Shown here: positions 33,837 to 44,376 of the stretch, one piece after another
Layout: each line of letters starts with the position of its first letter
Position numbering within the stretch: position 1 is the stretch's first letter
From: Moniliophthora roreri
Lineage: Eukaryota; Basidiomycota; Agaricomycetes; Agaricales; Marasmiaceae
Reading direction: 5' to 3'
Assembly (NCBI GenBank): GCA_001466705.2
Contig: LATX02000226.1
Span: 62,001-126,000, forward strand
Length of the DNA stretch: 64,000 nucleotides
Notes under the pieces: generated by a model
Told to the model about the DNA's origin: nothing
What the model saw: the letters and a program-made list of their open reading frames with translations, nothing else
Database searches by the model: none
Position numbers and translations under genes: made by a program

Positions 33837-35588
33837 TAATATGGCAAGCCTAGAAAAGACCCAATTTTATTCAATTTACCTTACTTTTGAATCAGAACAC
33901 TTTAATATGACACAAGATAATGGGTAATAAGGACTAGAGTGAGCCCAGTCTGCTAGTTATTGCCTTAGAGAAGCTATAGTGCATTGAAAAGTATGAAGAG
34001 CTATATGATATGCTATATGGAGGTGTCTAAGCTGTACTTTCTGACTTACCTATGTATCAGATCCAAAGCAGATCACTCTCAAAACCTGTAGAGAACCTGA
34101 CTATAACCATATGAATGTATTGGCTAGTTAATCAAGCTCTCAAAAGTGCTATTAATAGGAATTTTGTTTTTATTCTAACTTTCTATGACATCTGCAAAGT
34201 GCAACATGCAGTCAAACAGTACAGAGGTACTTAAGAGAGACATCAAAACAGAAAGATGACTTAAAACAGAAATAATCAAAATATAATTATCCTTCAAAGT
34301 CAATATGTGGATCAAAGTCAAAGCAGACAATCTCTTAATAAAGAACTCAAAGGCAGTGAAGCCATATGAAACAACATAACTAAGTACAAAGTAACCTTGC
34401 AAGGAAGAAAACCACTTTCAGAGGCCTACCACTGCTTACAGACTGATACCAAGAGACTGACAATAACTATCTAAGAGATTGGAAGTCCTAATTTAGACCT
34501 AGAATGCATAGTCAAAGGAGATAGGAACAGTAACAGCATCTTCCAACCTCAGAAACTTTGGCATCTAGGCCTCTGCTGACATGCAGATGCTAGAAAGGGA
34601 AATCCTGTAGGAAGATGGAACAGATACACCCATCTGCTCATAGATACCCAACTTAGAAAAGAGAAAATACCAATTATAGAGTCCAGACCACCTGGAGAAG
34701 TAGATATCTGTGCAGATATAGTCAGATACTCTAGTGGCCAGACTCCATAACACCCACATATTCTCTCTTTTAGCATCTCTGTCACTTGTTTATTATTTCC
34801 TGAATTATCAGACATTATTTATAATTTTCTGTAGACATATTCAGTGGACTGTATATAAGGACAGCTAGATATTCATATATACTCAAGTAACTCTGCCCCC
34901 TCTGATTGTGAATACATGAAGAGTTTGTTTGGTGTATAACTTTGTGTGCCATTCCAGTTTTGCTTTCTCACTTCAGGCTCTGGAGATTGGTCCTGAGTGA
35001 CTCCAGAGAGATAGAAATCTGATAACAAACTTGCATTATAAGAGACAAAGAGTAACATCTTTAGTGCATTTGACACTTTTCTAAGAGACACTTTACACCA
35101 AGAAGGAGCCTTGGGCACTTGGAGTGTGGCCTGTGTGTGTATCAGGTTGTGACACACTTAGAGTCTTAGCAAGAGGTGTGCCTGCACTGAACTCTTTGTA
35201 GAAATTGGTCTAGGACCTTTTCTAGTACACTGTGTGCTGTAGTTGTCTTAAAGAAGTCTTGAACTCTGTAGGGTCAGACTATATTGGCTATCAAGTCTTT
35301 GTATGGGACTATAGCTCTTGTGTTTGTGCTTTGTGCACCATGTTCTTGTGTGTGTGCTTGTGTATTTGAATATAAAACCTTATAAAAACCCATCTATACT
35401 CCTTTGGAGGTGAACACTTTGAAGTAGAACACTTCAATAAGAGAGAATCAACCTAGCTAAGAGTTTTGTTGGCATTCTAAGTGCAGCAACTCTAATCATG
35501 TCGATCCACACTTGCACAACAACCTGAGTTAGACTTTTGGAGGTTATCTTTTAGGTAGTTTTCCACTAGTCTTAACTTAGATAAATTA
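33837..35588 (+). repeat. repeat B, full copy (about 1.75 kb)
   Basis: Begins TAATATGGCAAGCC and ends ..AGATAAATTA. A second full copy is at 57988-59741. Contains a TATA-like tgtatataagg at about 34850 and a 3' part typical of LTR U5 (short direct GT-rich stretch, ..ctaagagttttgttgg). No ORF over about 90 codons is conserved between copies. Solo LTR or non-autonomous element; not resolved. Confidence 0.6.
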
Positions 35589-35877
35589 GTGAGTGAACAT
35601 TGCAGTGTAGGGAAGGAAGGTTTGAGCTGTTCTGACAATGCATGACAGTTGGCCAAGTGGAGTTTGAACTCAACACAGGATCATAGCAGAATGTGTCATG
35701 ACTTTGTTGATTGCACTCAACACATCTCTACCCTCTGTTCTGTGCAGCTCCTTCCTGGGTGGTTTCAAGGTCCTTGACACAATATGCTGGCAACTCTGGT
35801 CTGGAATCATATCTAGGAGGAAATTATTCAGGTTATCATGCCAACAGAATTGAAGCAGACCCAATTATATAGGCATC
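35589..35877. other. unannotated spacer
   Basis: No repeat match or coding frame seen. Probably flank of the transposase remnant that follows. Confidence 0.35.
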
Positions 35878-36420
35878 AAGTGGATTCTTAATAAGAAATA
35901 CAATATCACTATTCCTTACCACACTCTCTGTAATTGCTATCTCAATAAGTATAAACCAGCTTACCTTGCTCACAAGGCTCAGATGCTTCTCACTCCTGCT
36001 GAGAAACTGGTTTTAATTGAGTAGATCACACTCCTTGCAGATGCCAGTCACCCAGTCACCAAATGCACAGTACACAAGAAGGCCAAAATCACTGCTGGAA
36101 GAAAGCCTAGACAGACCTGGGTTTGTGTCTTTCTCAAGTGACATTCTGACATCCAGCTCACTTGGCCATCAGAGTTGGACCCTAAGAGGGCACAGGCATT
36201 CAATAAGCCAGTCATTTACTATCATTTTAATCTTCTCAAAGACACTGTTGCAGACATTCCAATTGAGAATCATTACAACATGAATAAGAAGGGTTGTCAG
36301 CAAGGGAGAGGATGCAAGCTCCAATCTCAGAAGTACCTTGTGCCTCATACCAAGCACACAAAGTACAAGACATGCAGTGCAAACTTGGAGCTTGTCACAA
36401 TCATTGAGTGGTTTCTCTTT
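35878..36420 (+). pseudogene. pogo-like DDE transposase, N-terminal remnant
   Basis: One frame of about 180 codons: IPYHTLCN..LNKYKPAYLAHKAQMLLTPAEK (HTH-type DNA-binding), LADASHPVTK (second HTH, CENP-B-like), GRKPRQTWVCVFL, RAQAFNKPVI..HFNLLKD and ENHYNMNKKG. The last motif is where DDE_1 transposases have the first catalytic Asp (NMDE-G). Here the codon at 36283-36285 is AAT, a G to A change. TAG at about 36022 and TGA at about 36140 fit TGG and CGA. The rest of the DDE domain is missing after 36420. Assigned to the pogo/Fot branch of Tc1/mariner from motif recall, not from a search. Confidence 0.65.
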
Positions 36421-36768
36421 ATAGCATAAAATAAGCATAAATCAGATAAGTACTACATGAGTTTTATGCTTTATCATAGATGCTGTACAATATAGCATAA
36501 AATCAAGGTAATGTTTAGCATAATGTCAGCATAATACATGTGTATTATGCTAGTAAAATCATAAGAAATTTATCAACATAAATTCAAAAGTAATTTACTA
36601 TAATTCACATACATTATCATAGGATTTGTTAAAGAAAATCTAACATAAAGATTAACATAATTCATGTGTCTTACACTTTATTGCACCCAGTGAGATATAA
36701 CTAGTACTCCTTTGGGCCTCTTTTTGTGTATTCTGTTTCACCTTCTCTGTGCATGTCCTCATGCCAAT
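36421..36768. other. AT-rich spacer with inverted repeats
   Basis: Repeated agcataa/ttatgct words, including an 11-bp perfect inverted repeat with 2-bp loop at 36528-36551. It could be the remnant of a miniature element; no ORF. Confidence 0.4.
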
Positions 36769-39365
36769 ATGTCTAGGGCTGCATCACAGTCAACCAGTTT
36801 CCCAAAAAAACCATCCAGCACACCATATCCTGCTTGTAAGTGAGGTGGAAAGTGGACAAAGAACTCAAACCCTTCATCTATTGCTGATCTCAAAAGTGCC
36901 AGCTCAAAGACAAAGCAAGACCATGCAAAATTGGCAAATACAAGGCAGACCTACAATGGAAATTTGATGCAGGTATGAGCATGGCTGAAGGTCTTGTGTC
37001 AGAAATGAGCAGAGTTGAAGAAAAAGAGCAACCTACCAGCAGATGACACTATTGACAATACTCTCCTCGAGTGTGCCCTAGGAGACAAACCAAACAAGCA
37101 TTCAGTGCTTGTTTGTGAGTTATTTCTCATTGAGAAGTGCATCAAGCAGGTCCATACAAAGTCAGCTGATTCATACTGCTCAGTGCTTATCAACTACTGG
37201 AATAACCTGTAAGTGTTGGCCACTCTGGTATGATTTCTNGGACAAAAGACCCAAACCCTTCATCTATTGCTGATCTCAAAAGTGCCAGCTCAAAGACAAA
37301 GCAAGACCATGCAAAATTGGCAAATACAAGGCAGACCTATGATGGAAATTTGATGCAGGTATGAGCATGGCTGAAGGTCTTGTGTCAGAAATGAGCAGAG
37401 TTGAAGAAAAAGGGTGACCTACCAGCAGATGACACTATTGACAATACTCTTCTTGAGTGTGCCCTGGGAGAAAAACCAAACAAGCATTCAGCACTTGTTT
37501 GTGAGTTATTTCTCATTGAGAAGTGCATCAAGCAGGTCCATACAAAGTCAGCTGATTCATACTGCTCAGTGCTTATCAACTACTGGAATAACCTGTAAGT
37601 GTTGGCCACTCTGGTATGATTTCTGACTCACAATCACTTCTAGGGACCCACATGGGAAGTACAAGGGCTCCTACAAGTACAATAAAAGCACTGGAAAGGT
37701 GAAAGAGAATCCAGCATGTGCTCCCTTGGTGCAAACCCTTCTGAAATCAATCAAGAATGGTCTTGGAGGTGACAAGACAACTTGAAACCATGCAGAAGCA
37801 ATTACTTATGAAGATATGGTCCAATAGATGACCTGGTCAGAGCAAGTAGTGCCTAATGCTCATGCATACTGGACCGACTGGGTTTGGATGACTAGTACTG
37901 AGCACCTTCTTGAGGTAACAAGACCTTTTATGATGCATGCATTTGCCTCCTCTGGATTCACACTATGGACATGGTAAGTGGCTTCACTTCTCAGATTGAT
38001 GGAATGAGGTCATCACACACTCATTTATATGACAGAAACTCTGAGCTTTGCCAGCTGTGAAGACAGCATATCAGATGGAACTTACCTGCTCCACTGGAAT
38101 TCCCAGAGTTGTTTTATGATGAAGTGAATCTGATGGAACAAAAGGGATGGCAGTCAAAGGGTGATGAGGCAGTCAATGGTATGTGTTTGGTCCTTTCTTT
38201 TCCATATTACAGGTTGATTGGTGTCCAGGGAATATATATATGAAATATATAATCAACCCAGTACTCCAGCTATTGACATGCATCCCCAACTTTGACTCTG
38301 GGTCTATTTCTATGAGAATATACTTCTTCAAAGACCACTCAAGCCTGACAAATTCATCTTCCCCTATATCATGCCCAATGGAACAATCAATTCACATCAA
38401 TACATGTCATATCAAACATCATTGAGCTTGATCAACAAGTTTTCCCACAAGGCAGGGCTTACACAGACATTCACAACACATTCCTTTCATCATGGTGGTG
38501 CTCAGTATTGATTCATGCATGCAGGCTTGAGTAAGACTTGGTCTCTTGAAGCAGTTCAGTAGTAGAGAGAATGGGCAGAAAATGAAGACATATAGTGTTT
38601 ACTTGTTTCAGTCTATTGCTTACTGATTGTGTCCACTTCTAGGTTGGTACATTGTCCTGTTATCTGCTCAACAAGCTTAGATGCTATGAAGCTAGCCATA
38701 GTCATGCTCTTTGCCCTGTTCAGACCAACCAGACTTGCAGCTTTCTTGGCCATCACAGAGATATGGGACCAGCTTCACAAGCTCAAATGAAGGCTCTTAC
38801 AACTATGATTGAGCATGGTTTTAATGAAATTTGCAATGTAATTGATGTAAGAGGCTCTTACCAGCAGCAACAGCTCTATTACAGCCCCATGCTGCCAACT
38901 TCATGTGGATATACAACAGCCCAACTGCCAAGTATGCCTCCAACAGTGCCATCATTCATGCCAGGTCAAATCCTTGCTGGCCAAAGTCATTATTCACTAG
39001 TCCAAGAATCTCACTCTCATCTCTCATTATCTGTGCTCACAATTCAGTCATGGACACCATCCAACACAGCACTAGATCCCACAGTCTCCTATGCACCTTC
39101 CACACCACACAGCTGCATTTCTTCAAAACAGACAAAGAAGTGGAAAAAGGCTGTTGGCCCTGCTCCTACTGTACCTGGCTGTATTATTCCCAACATTCCT
39201 TCAACAATAGAGAAACTTGCAATCAAACAGTATAATGAAGGTGATCCAGTGAACAGACTGACAACACCACTCAAAGATTGGCCACTTTTGTGGTATACTG
39301 GAAGCAAAAGCAGAACCTATAGTGTGAAGCAGAACCAGTGGAAACTGGTTGCTGAAGCCTATTAG
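36769..39365 (+). pseudogene. Crypton-type tyrosine recombinase gene, decayed, five exons
   Basis: N-terminus MSRAASQSTSFPKKPSS at 36769. Exon 1 continues after the N at 37239 (LPADDTIDNTLLECAL, SADSYCSVLINYWNNL). Introns at about 37595-37643, 37974-38035, 38179-38212 and 38595-38642 keep phase and GT..AG borders. Exons 2-4 give GKYKGSYKYNKSTGKVKENP, ITYEDM, WSEQVVP, FMMHAFASSGFTLWT, FPELFYDEVNLMEQKGW, FIFPYIMPNGTI and THSFHHGGAQY. The last motif holds the HxxR of tyrosine recombinases, with the Arg now His. Exon 5 has CYLLNKLRCYE with the likely nucleophile region, a Pro/Ser tail and LKDWPLLWYTGS. Stops (TGA in T-stop-NHAEA, Y-stop-FM; TAG for Trp) fit C:G to T:A change. Homology comes from motif recall of basidiomycete recombinase-like proteins. 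Confidence 0.65.
36856..37238 (+). repeat. exon 1 segment present twice across an N (with 37240-37622)
   Basis: The two copies differ at scattered sites (for example gagcaacc against gggtgacc), so they look like two haplotypes placed in series and not an exact duplication. Confidence 0.6.
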
Positions 39366-40270
39366 CAGTCAGTGTTTCCATGAGCCAAATGAAGTAGAAG
39401 TATTAATTCTCTTCCATTAGATGTGGCTCAAATGAAGTGGTGTTTCTAGTGTGATACCCAATTGCTGCCAAAGAGTTTAGTGCCCTTGTGAGAGTTCTTC
39501 AATGTGAGAATGGTCCAGGCTGAGTCAGCAAGAATGGCAGCAGGGAGGAGCATATATATAAGGAGTTAGAGGATGAGCAATCAGGTAGTAACGAGCCACC
39601 ATGCTAGAGTGTTTAAATGTACACTGTCTTAGATTAGCTTGTTTATACTTGTCATTCTTGTACATCTAGTGTATATCTATTCAATAATGACCTCTCAGTT
39701 ACCAACTCATATCTAAAGTACATCATTCAGCTGCTGTGTGAGGCCTTTCTCTGTCAATAGGGTCTCAATCCCAGCATTATAAGGTGAGCTCCTGAATGTC
39801 TTACATCTCACTGCTTCTGCTTTTTGCTTTCTTGAACTATGGGACATGACACCGGTCTTCTTAGTGTATGTCCTTTTAACATGCTTCATATGCATATTGG
39901 TTTCTCATGATACATAGATCCTCGATAGTGCAGCATTGAAGTGTTGCTCATTGACTGAGTACTCCTTTGAGCATAGCTATCTCAAGAACCTTGAGTCGAG
40001 TCATTTATTTGACATTGGTGTAGATGCTAGGTGTGAGAATCATAGGCTGGGATGTTTAATTGTGATTGTTCAACTTCATTTTCCAGTCTTATGCTCAACA
40101 GCATCAAAGCGAGTCATCTTCAAAATGGACTGCTCCATGCAACATCTGACTGTGGGTTGATGACATTATTTTGGAATGCCAGCCAGATGTGCTGATGTGC
40201 CTAATTTTGGCCTAGACACAAAACCATGTACTTTTTGTGTCAAAATACTAGAAAAAGAGCCAAGAGTACA
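39366..40270. other. unannotated spacer
   Basis: Small ORFs on both strands (39713-39895, 39936-40160) lack recognisable motifs. No match to the other repeats of the window was seen. Confidence 0.35.
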
Positions 40271-41120
40271 TGTGATATTCATGTGACTTGATAACCTGAG
40301 AGCTCTAATATGGCATCTAAGCTTAAAGCACCGAGTCTAATAAGTCTAATAATTGACACTGTAACACAATTTAGATAAGGTTAGTAGACTATACTAGCCC
40401 TCTACATTACAGTGAAGCATCACTGTGAGGGTCCTTGGTCAATAAAACAGGCTAGAAACTACTAATTCTGAATACAAAAGAATAGATATCAGTGGGATCC
40501 ACAATCTAAGTGCACTAGATTGTTCACTTTGCAATCACATTGCATGATAATGCATCAATAGACTTAATGCTTGATTATTACTATCAAAACTAATACATGG
40601 TTGGAACTTGTTCCTATGCAGAGCTTCGAAGACACTCCCAGGCAGATATAATAACCTATCCAGGTGTACATGGGACCAATGATGGGCAACGCACATGTAG
40701 GAAATCAAAAATGACTCACACAATTGTATGCGGGACAGAAGGAGCTTGAATACAATGGATGTCTAGACCACAATATCCACCAATCCGATGGTAGAAAGTG
40801 GCTACATGAAAGTAAACCAGCAGAAAGGGAAGCAATACTCATGTACAAAGCCAGTCCAGTGCCAGTGGCTATGCAGAAGTAGCTACATGGAGGATCATTA
40901 GACCCAGCAATACTCTGCGCAGGGTTCAAAAACACAGTAAACTGACCATTTGGTCACCAAATATACCCAACATAGCTAATTGCTATGTGAGATTGGACTT
41001 TTATGCATGAGCACATATGATTTATACTCTAAAACTAGATCACATTCATTTATCTCTTATTTCATTATTTCCAATTATCATTCTGTATATAAAGAGCTGT
41101 ACTTGTAGATGCAGGCTCAA

Positions 41121-41752
41121 TGTTACAATCGTACACTCACAGACTATCTTTTCTTTCAACTTTTTCCTTTCAAATTCGCTGCTTGAACACTTAGGCACTC
41201 TTAGGCGCTATTTTCCTCTTTTCACCCATGCTTCTTATTAACATCTGGACACATCCACATTCCTAGTTCCCCTTTCCAATCTTATGCCTATCCTCGTATT
41301 TAAGACATCATCATTGTGTCATTCATGACATCGAGTTGATGTCATTATTCTATTTACTTCTATCTCCTTCTATTTATGATGTGATGTCATTTCTGATGTC
41401 GCTTATTGTATCACCATATTTATTTTTACTTCCTCGACATCACTTCTGATGTCATTCTCTTATTTATCTTGTCGTCAAAGGTACACTCTATTTACTAAAC
41501 AAATGATGTCGCACTAGCAGTTTGTGTACAACTAGTAGACTACAATCGTTGTATAAGTAGATAGTTTGAGAGTCTAAGCTACTCCAGCTTGACCTAGTTA
41601 ACTCTTTTGACATCTTGCTCATCTCGACCAAACTCTGAGAACTTTGACGCAAGTCAGGGGACTTGAACTCAAACTTGAACCTCTATCAACTTAGCGCCAC
41701 TACGTCATAGTGGTTGTTGGGTTGTTGTCATTGCTGTGCAAGTAACATAACA
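41121..41752 (+). repeat. solo LTR of G1 type (632 bp) with CTCAA target duplication
   Basis: TGTTACA..AAGTAACATAACA ends, flanked by CTCAA on both sides (41116-41120 and 41753-41757). The host repeat C reads continuously across one copy. U3 carries about eight gacatca/tgatgtc motifs (41304-41512). Confidence 0.9.
41552..41595 (+). promoter_or_regulatory. solo LTR core promoter
   Basis: TATAAG at 41552-41557 lies 33-34 bp upstream of CAGCTTGACCT (41585-41595), the same arrangement as in the full-length G1 elements. Confidence 0.6.
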
Positions 41753-42005
41753 CTCAAGCACCAACTGGTACTTGCACCCTTTAGCCCTGTGCAGCGTCGA
41801 TTTAGACCTTCACACAGCTTCATAGACCAAGTCTCTATGCACTTGCCAGTCCATCACTTCTAGTCGAGCCAAGATTTGTATATATATCTTGCCTCACCAT
41901 ATAACATTTGGTTATAACCAACCAATAAACCACTCATTTTAAAACCTATACTTTGTGACTTAAGTGCCATACTTGAGTCACCCTAACTAGAGTCTTTAGG
42001 CTCCA

Positions 42006-42477
42006 TCAGTTGCAGGCTTTATCTTTTCTGCCAACAATGTCACTAACCTATCCAAGTCCATCCCCTCTTGAGGTTGAACTACTGTTGCTTGATAAACCAC
42101 TGCTGGTTCTTCTTCCATTTCTATGAACAAATGAGCATCTGGATGTACTATTCTATCCCATCCTTGTTGCTTCACATATTCTGCTACTCTATCTTTGAGT
42201 TTCTCTCCAGGTTCAACCTTTGGAAATCCAGTGCTGTCTCTCAATGTATATTTGCCTGCACCATTATTCCAAATAATCCATCCTTTCTGTATCATTTCTC
42301 TCTGGTAAGGACAATTCCTAAGCCTATGACCATCCTCATTGCAGTAGAAACATAAATATTTTCCTCTGCCAATCATTGGCTGTCCTGGTTTTCCTCTAAC
42401 TATATTATTATTATTATTTCTGTCACATGGTCTATTAGTTTGCTCTGCCATCACAGCGATGATCTGTCCTGGCATGC
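42006..42477 (-). pseudogene. gag: G2 gag fragment, C-terminal part, left of E4
   Basis: Reads the knuckle CFYCNEDGHRLRNC and the acidic C-terminus (DAHLFIEMEEEPAVVY) in one frame. It continues directly from 52126-52997 when E4 is removed, through the target sequence ggcatgcctac. Truncated on the left at the repeat C border. Confidence 0.85.
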
Positions 42478-43053
42478 TGTTACAGTTTTTTCTTTCATTA
42501 ACAGACTTTCTTCTTTTTTCCTCTCTTCCATCTCTTGTATTACTATAACGGACAGATTGACGCCCATCCTTATGTTTCTTCTTAACATCTGGACTTATCC
42601 ACATTCCCAGCTCCCCTTTTTCCTTCTTCGATATTTATGACATCATTATGACTTCACTTTATTCTATTTGTTTCTATCCCCTTCCGATGACATCGCTTAT
42701 GATGTCGAATTCTTTCTTTATGACTTCATCGACAATCTACCATGTTCTATTGCTTTCTACTTGTTTAGCAAACAACGATATCGACTCTGCAGTTTGTATC
42801 CAAATAAGTAGCTACAAAGGATGTATAAGTAGATAGTCTGCTAGGTCTAAGCTCTTCAGCTTGACCTGGTTTAATCAACTTGTGTTTAGCCAATGAAACA
42901 AACCCTCTGAACTCTAGCTTTTCCGAAGCTAGCTCTTTAACTTGAACCTTTGCTCCTTCAGGAAGGGAACTTTCCTTTCTTGTTGAAGTTAACTCCACAT
43001 CACTACGTCAAGTGGTGTTGAGTTGTTGTTGTTGCTGTGCAAGTAACATAACA
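42478..43053 (+). repeat. 5' LTR of E4
   Basis: TGTTACAG..GTAACATAACA, 576 bp. Contains gacatca/tgatgtc motifs in U3. Confidence 0.95.
42824..42867 (+). promoter_or_regulatory. E4 core promoter and predicted RNA 5' end
   Basis: TATAAG at 42824-42829. TCAGCTTGACCT at 42856-42867 is complementary over 12 bases to the primer site at 43056-43067 and lies where transcription would start. Confidence 0.7.
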
Positions 43054-43055
43054 AA

Positions 43056-43067
43056 AGGTCAAGCTGA
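43056..43067 (+). other. self-primer binding site of E4
   Basis: AGGTCAAGCTGA, starting two bases after the LTR end; perfect 12-base reverse complement of 42856-42867. Confidence 0.7.
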
Positions 43068-43134
43068 TCGTTGCTGACCTACCCAGGTTTAGGCATCACC
43101 TACCAAGGACAAGACGTCACCTCGAGCATGCCTT

Positions 43135-44376
43135 ATGGCAGAGGAAGAAACCGACCTCAATGAAGATCTTGAAGTAGCTGAACAGCTATTGAACCCTGAC
43201 CCGACTCGAACTCCGCGAAGGATTACTCAAAGTCAACGAAAGAAGGCCATTGAAGGTCTTCAAGAGTGAGAAATTGAAGAACAAACCGAGAGCGAACCCG
43301 AAGCTAAGTCTTCACACAAATCTGAAACAGAATCCCTAGGAATAAAAGACTTATTCCGAACTCCAGAAATGACTACTCCAAGCAGAAGTACCAACGTCAA
43401 ACCAGATGTCAAGAAAGAAGAAAGCTCTAGCCAACAATGGGCTGTGCAGATAGCAACCTCGGTTGTCAAGGCAATTGATGAAAAGAAAGAGGACTCAAGC
43501 AAAGGGCCTGCCCCTGAACCATATGAAGGAGATCACAAAGATACGCATCGATTTCTTTTTGATCTTGAACTTTATTTCAAAATGAACCCTAGCAAATGCA
43601 ATACCGACGAAAAGAAGAAAATGATTCTTCTTTCACTCCTTAAAGGGAAGACCACGGAATGGAAGATGTCCAAACAAGAACGATTGTTCCCCAAAGACGT
43701 CAATCCTGAAGAGAAGAAGAAAGCTGCTGAGGAAACTTGGAGCATTTTCAAAAACAGGTTCAGAAAGCATTGTCAACCAGTCGATGTTGCAGGAGACGCA
43801 CAGATAAGGATTCGCAATCTTCAAATGAAGGAGCACGCCAATGATTACATCAATCAATTCCGACTCCTCGCATCACAAACCGGATATGATGACGTCGCTC
43901 TAATGACGTTCTTCAAAGAAGGCTTAGTGCCTTCTCTCCAAGACAAGATCATGCTTCGATCTGAAGGACCACCCGAGACCCTCGACAAGTGGTACGAAAT
44001 TGCCATCCGATACGACAACCAATACAAGTTTGCTATGGCAAACAAGAAACGAAGACAGCCGAAGGAAACTATAAAGCTGAAAATCAATCAGAAGGAGAAG
44101 GAAGTGGTGATCCATCGAACCTTTCCTCTGTCAGACAGTGACAAGAAAGACTATATGATTCAAGGGAAGTGTTTTCGATGTGCACAGATCAGTCACATCT
44201 CACAAGATTGTCCTCTCAAAGGACAAATTCAAACTGAACGGACCCTTCCTCCAAAACCCGAGCCGAAGAAGATAACCCCACGAGACGTCTTCACAAAGGT
44301 TCAGAAGATGATATTGGAACAAGGAGCTGCCGAACAAGAAGAGATCTTCGATCTCATGGGAAAGAAGGGTTTTTAA
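43135..44376 (+). pseudogene. gag: E4 gag: capsid-like protein with CCHC knuckle
   Basis: ATG at 43135 (MAEEETDLNEDLEVAEQLL) is chosen because it opens the gag frame just downstream of the leader. One TGA at codon 45 (43267-43269) breaks it, after which 336 codons run open to the TAA at 44376. The capsid region has HRFLFDLELYFKMNPSK, FKNRFRKHCQPVD, YINQFRLLASQTGYDD. The knuckle CFRCAQISHISQDC is at about 44173. Lys-rich linker before the knuckle. At 414 codons it is shorter than E1 and E3 gag, mainly in the N-terminal linker. One reversible-looking stop makes it the best-preserved gag here. Confidence 0.92.
44367..44373 (+). other. -1 ribosomal frameshift site of E4 (G GGT TTT)
   Basis: GGGTTTT in gag phase, directly followed by the gag TAA. 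After a -1 shift the frame reads straight through (FLKRWKRPM) into the protease. Confidence 0.78.

Larger units (their letters stand above)
40271..42005 (+). repeat. repeat C LTR (about 1.1 kb) split by a solo LTR
   Basis: Begins TGTGATATTCATGTGACTTG as at 57959 and ends ..agtctttaggctcca. Removing the insert and one target copy (41121-41757) leaves 1098 bp, matching about 1096 bp for the 57959-60812 copy without its repeat B insert. TATA-like tatataaagagctg at about 41085. TG..CA ends and promoter-like content suggest an LTR; no internal coding part is present. Confidence 0.65.
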
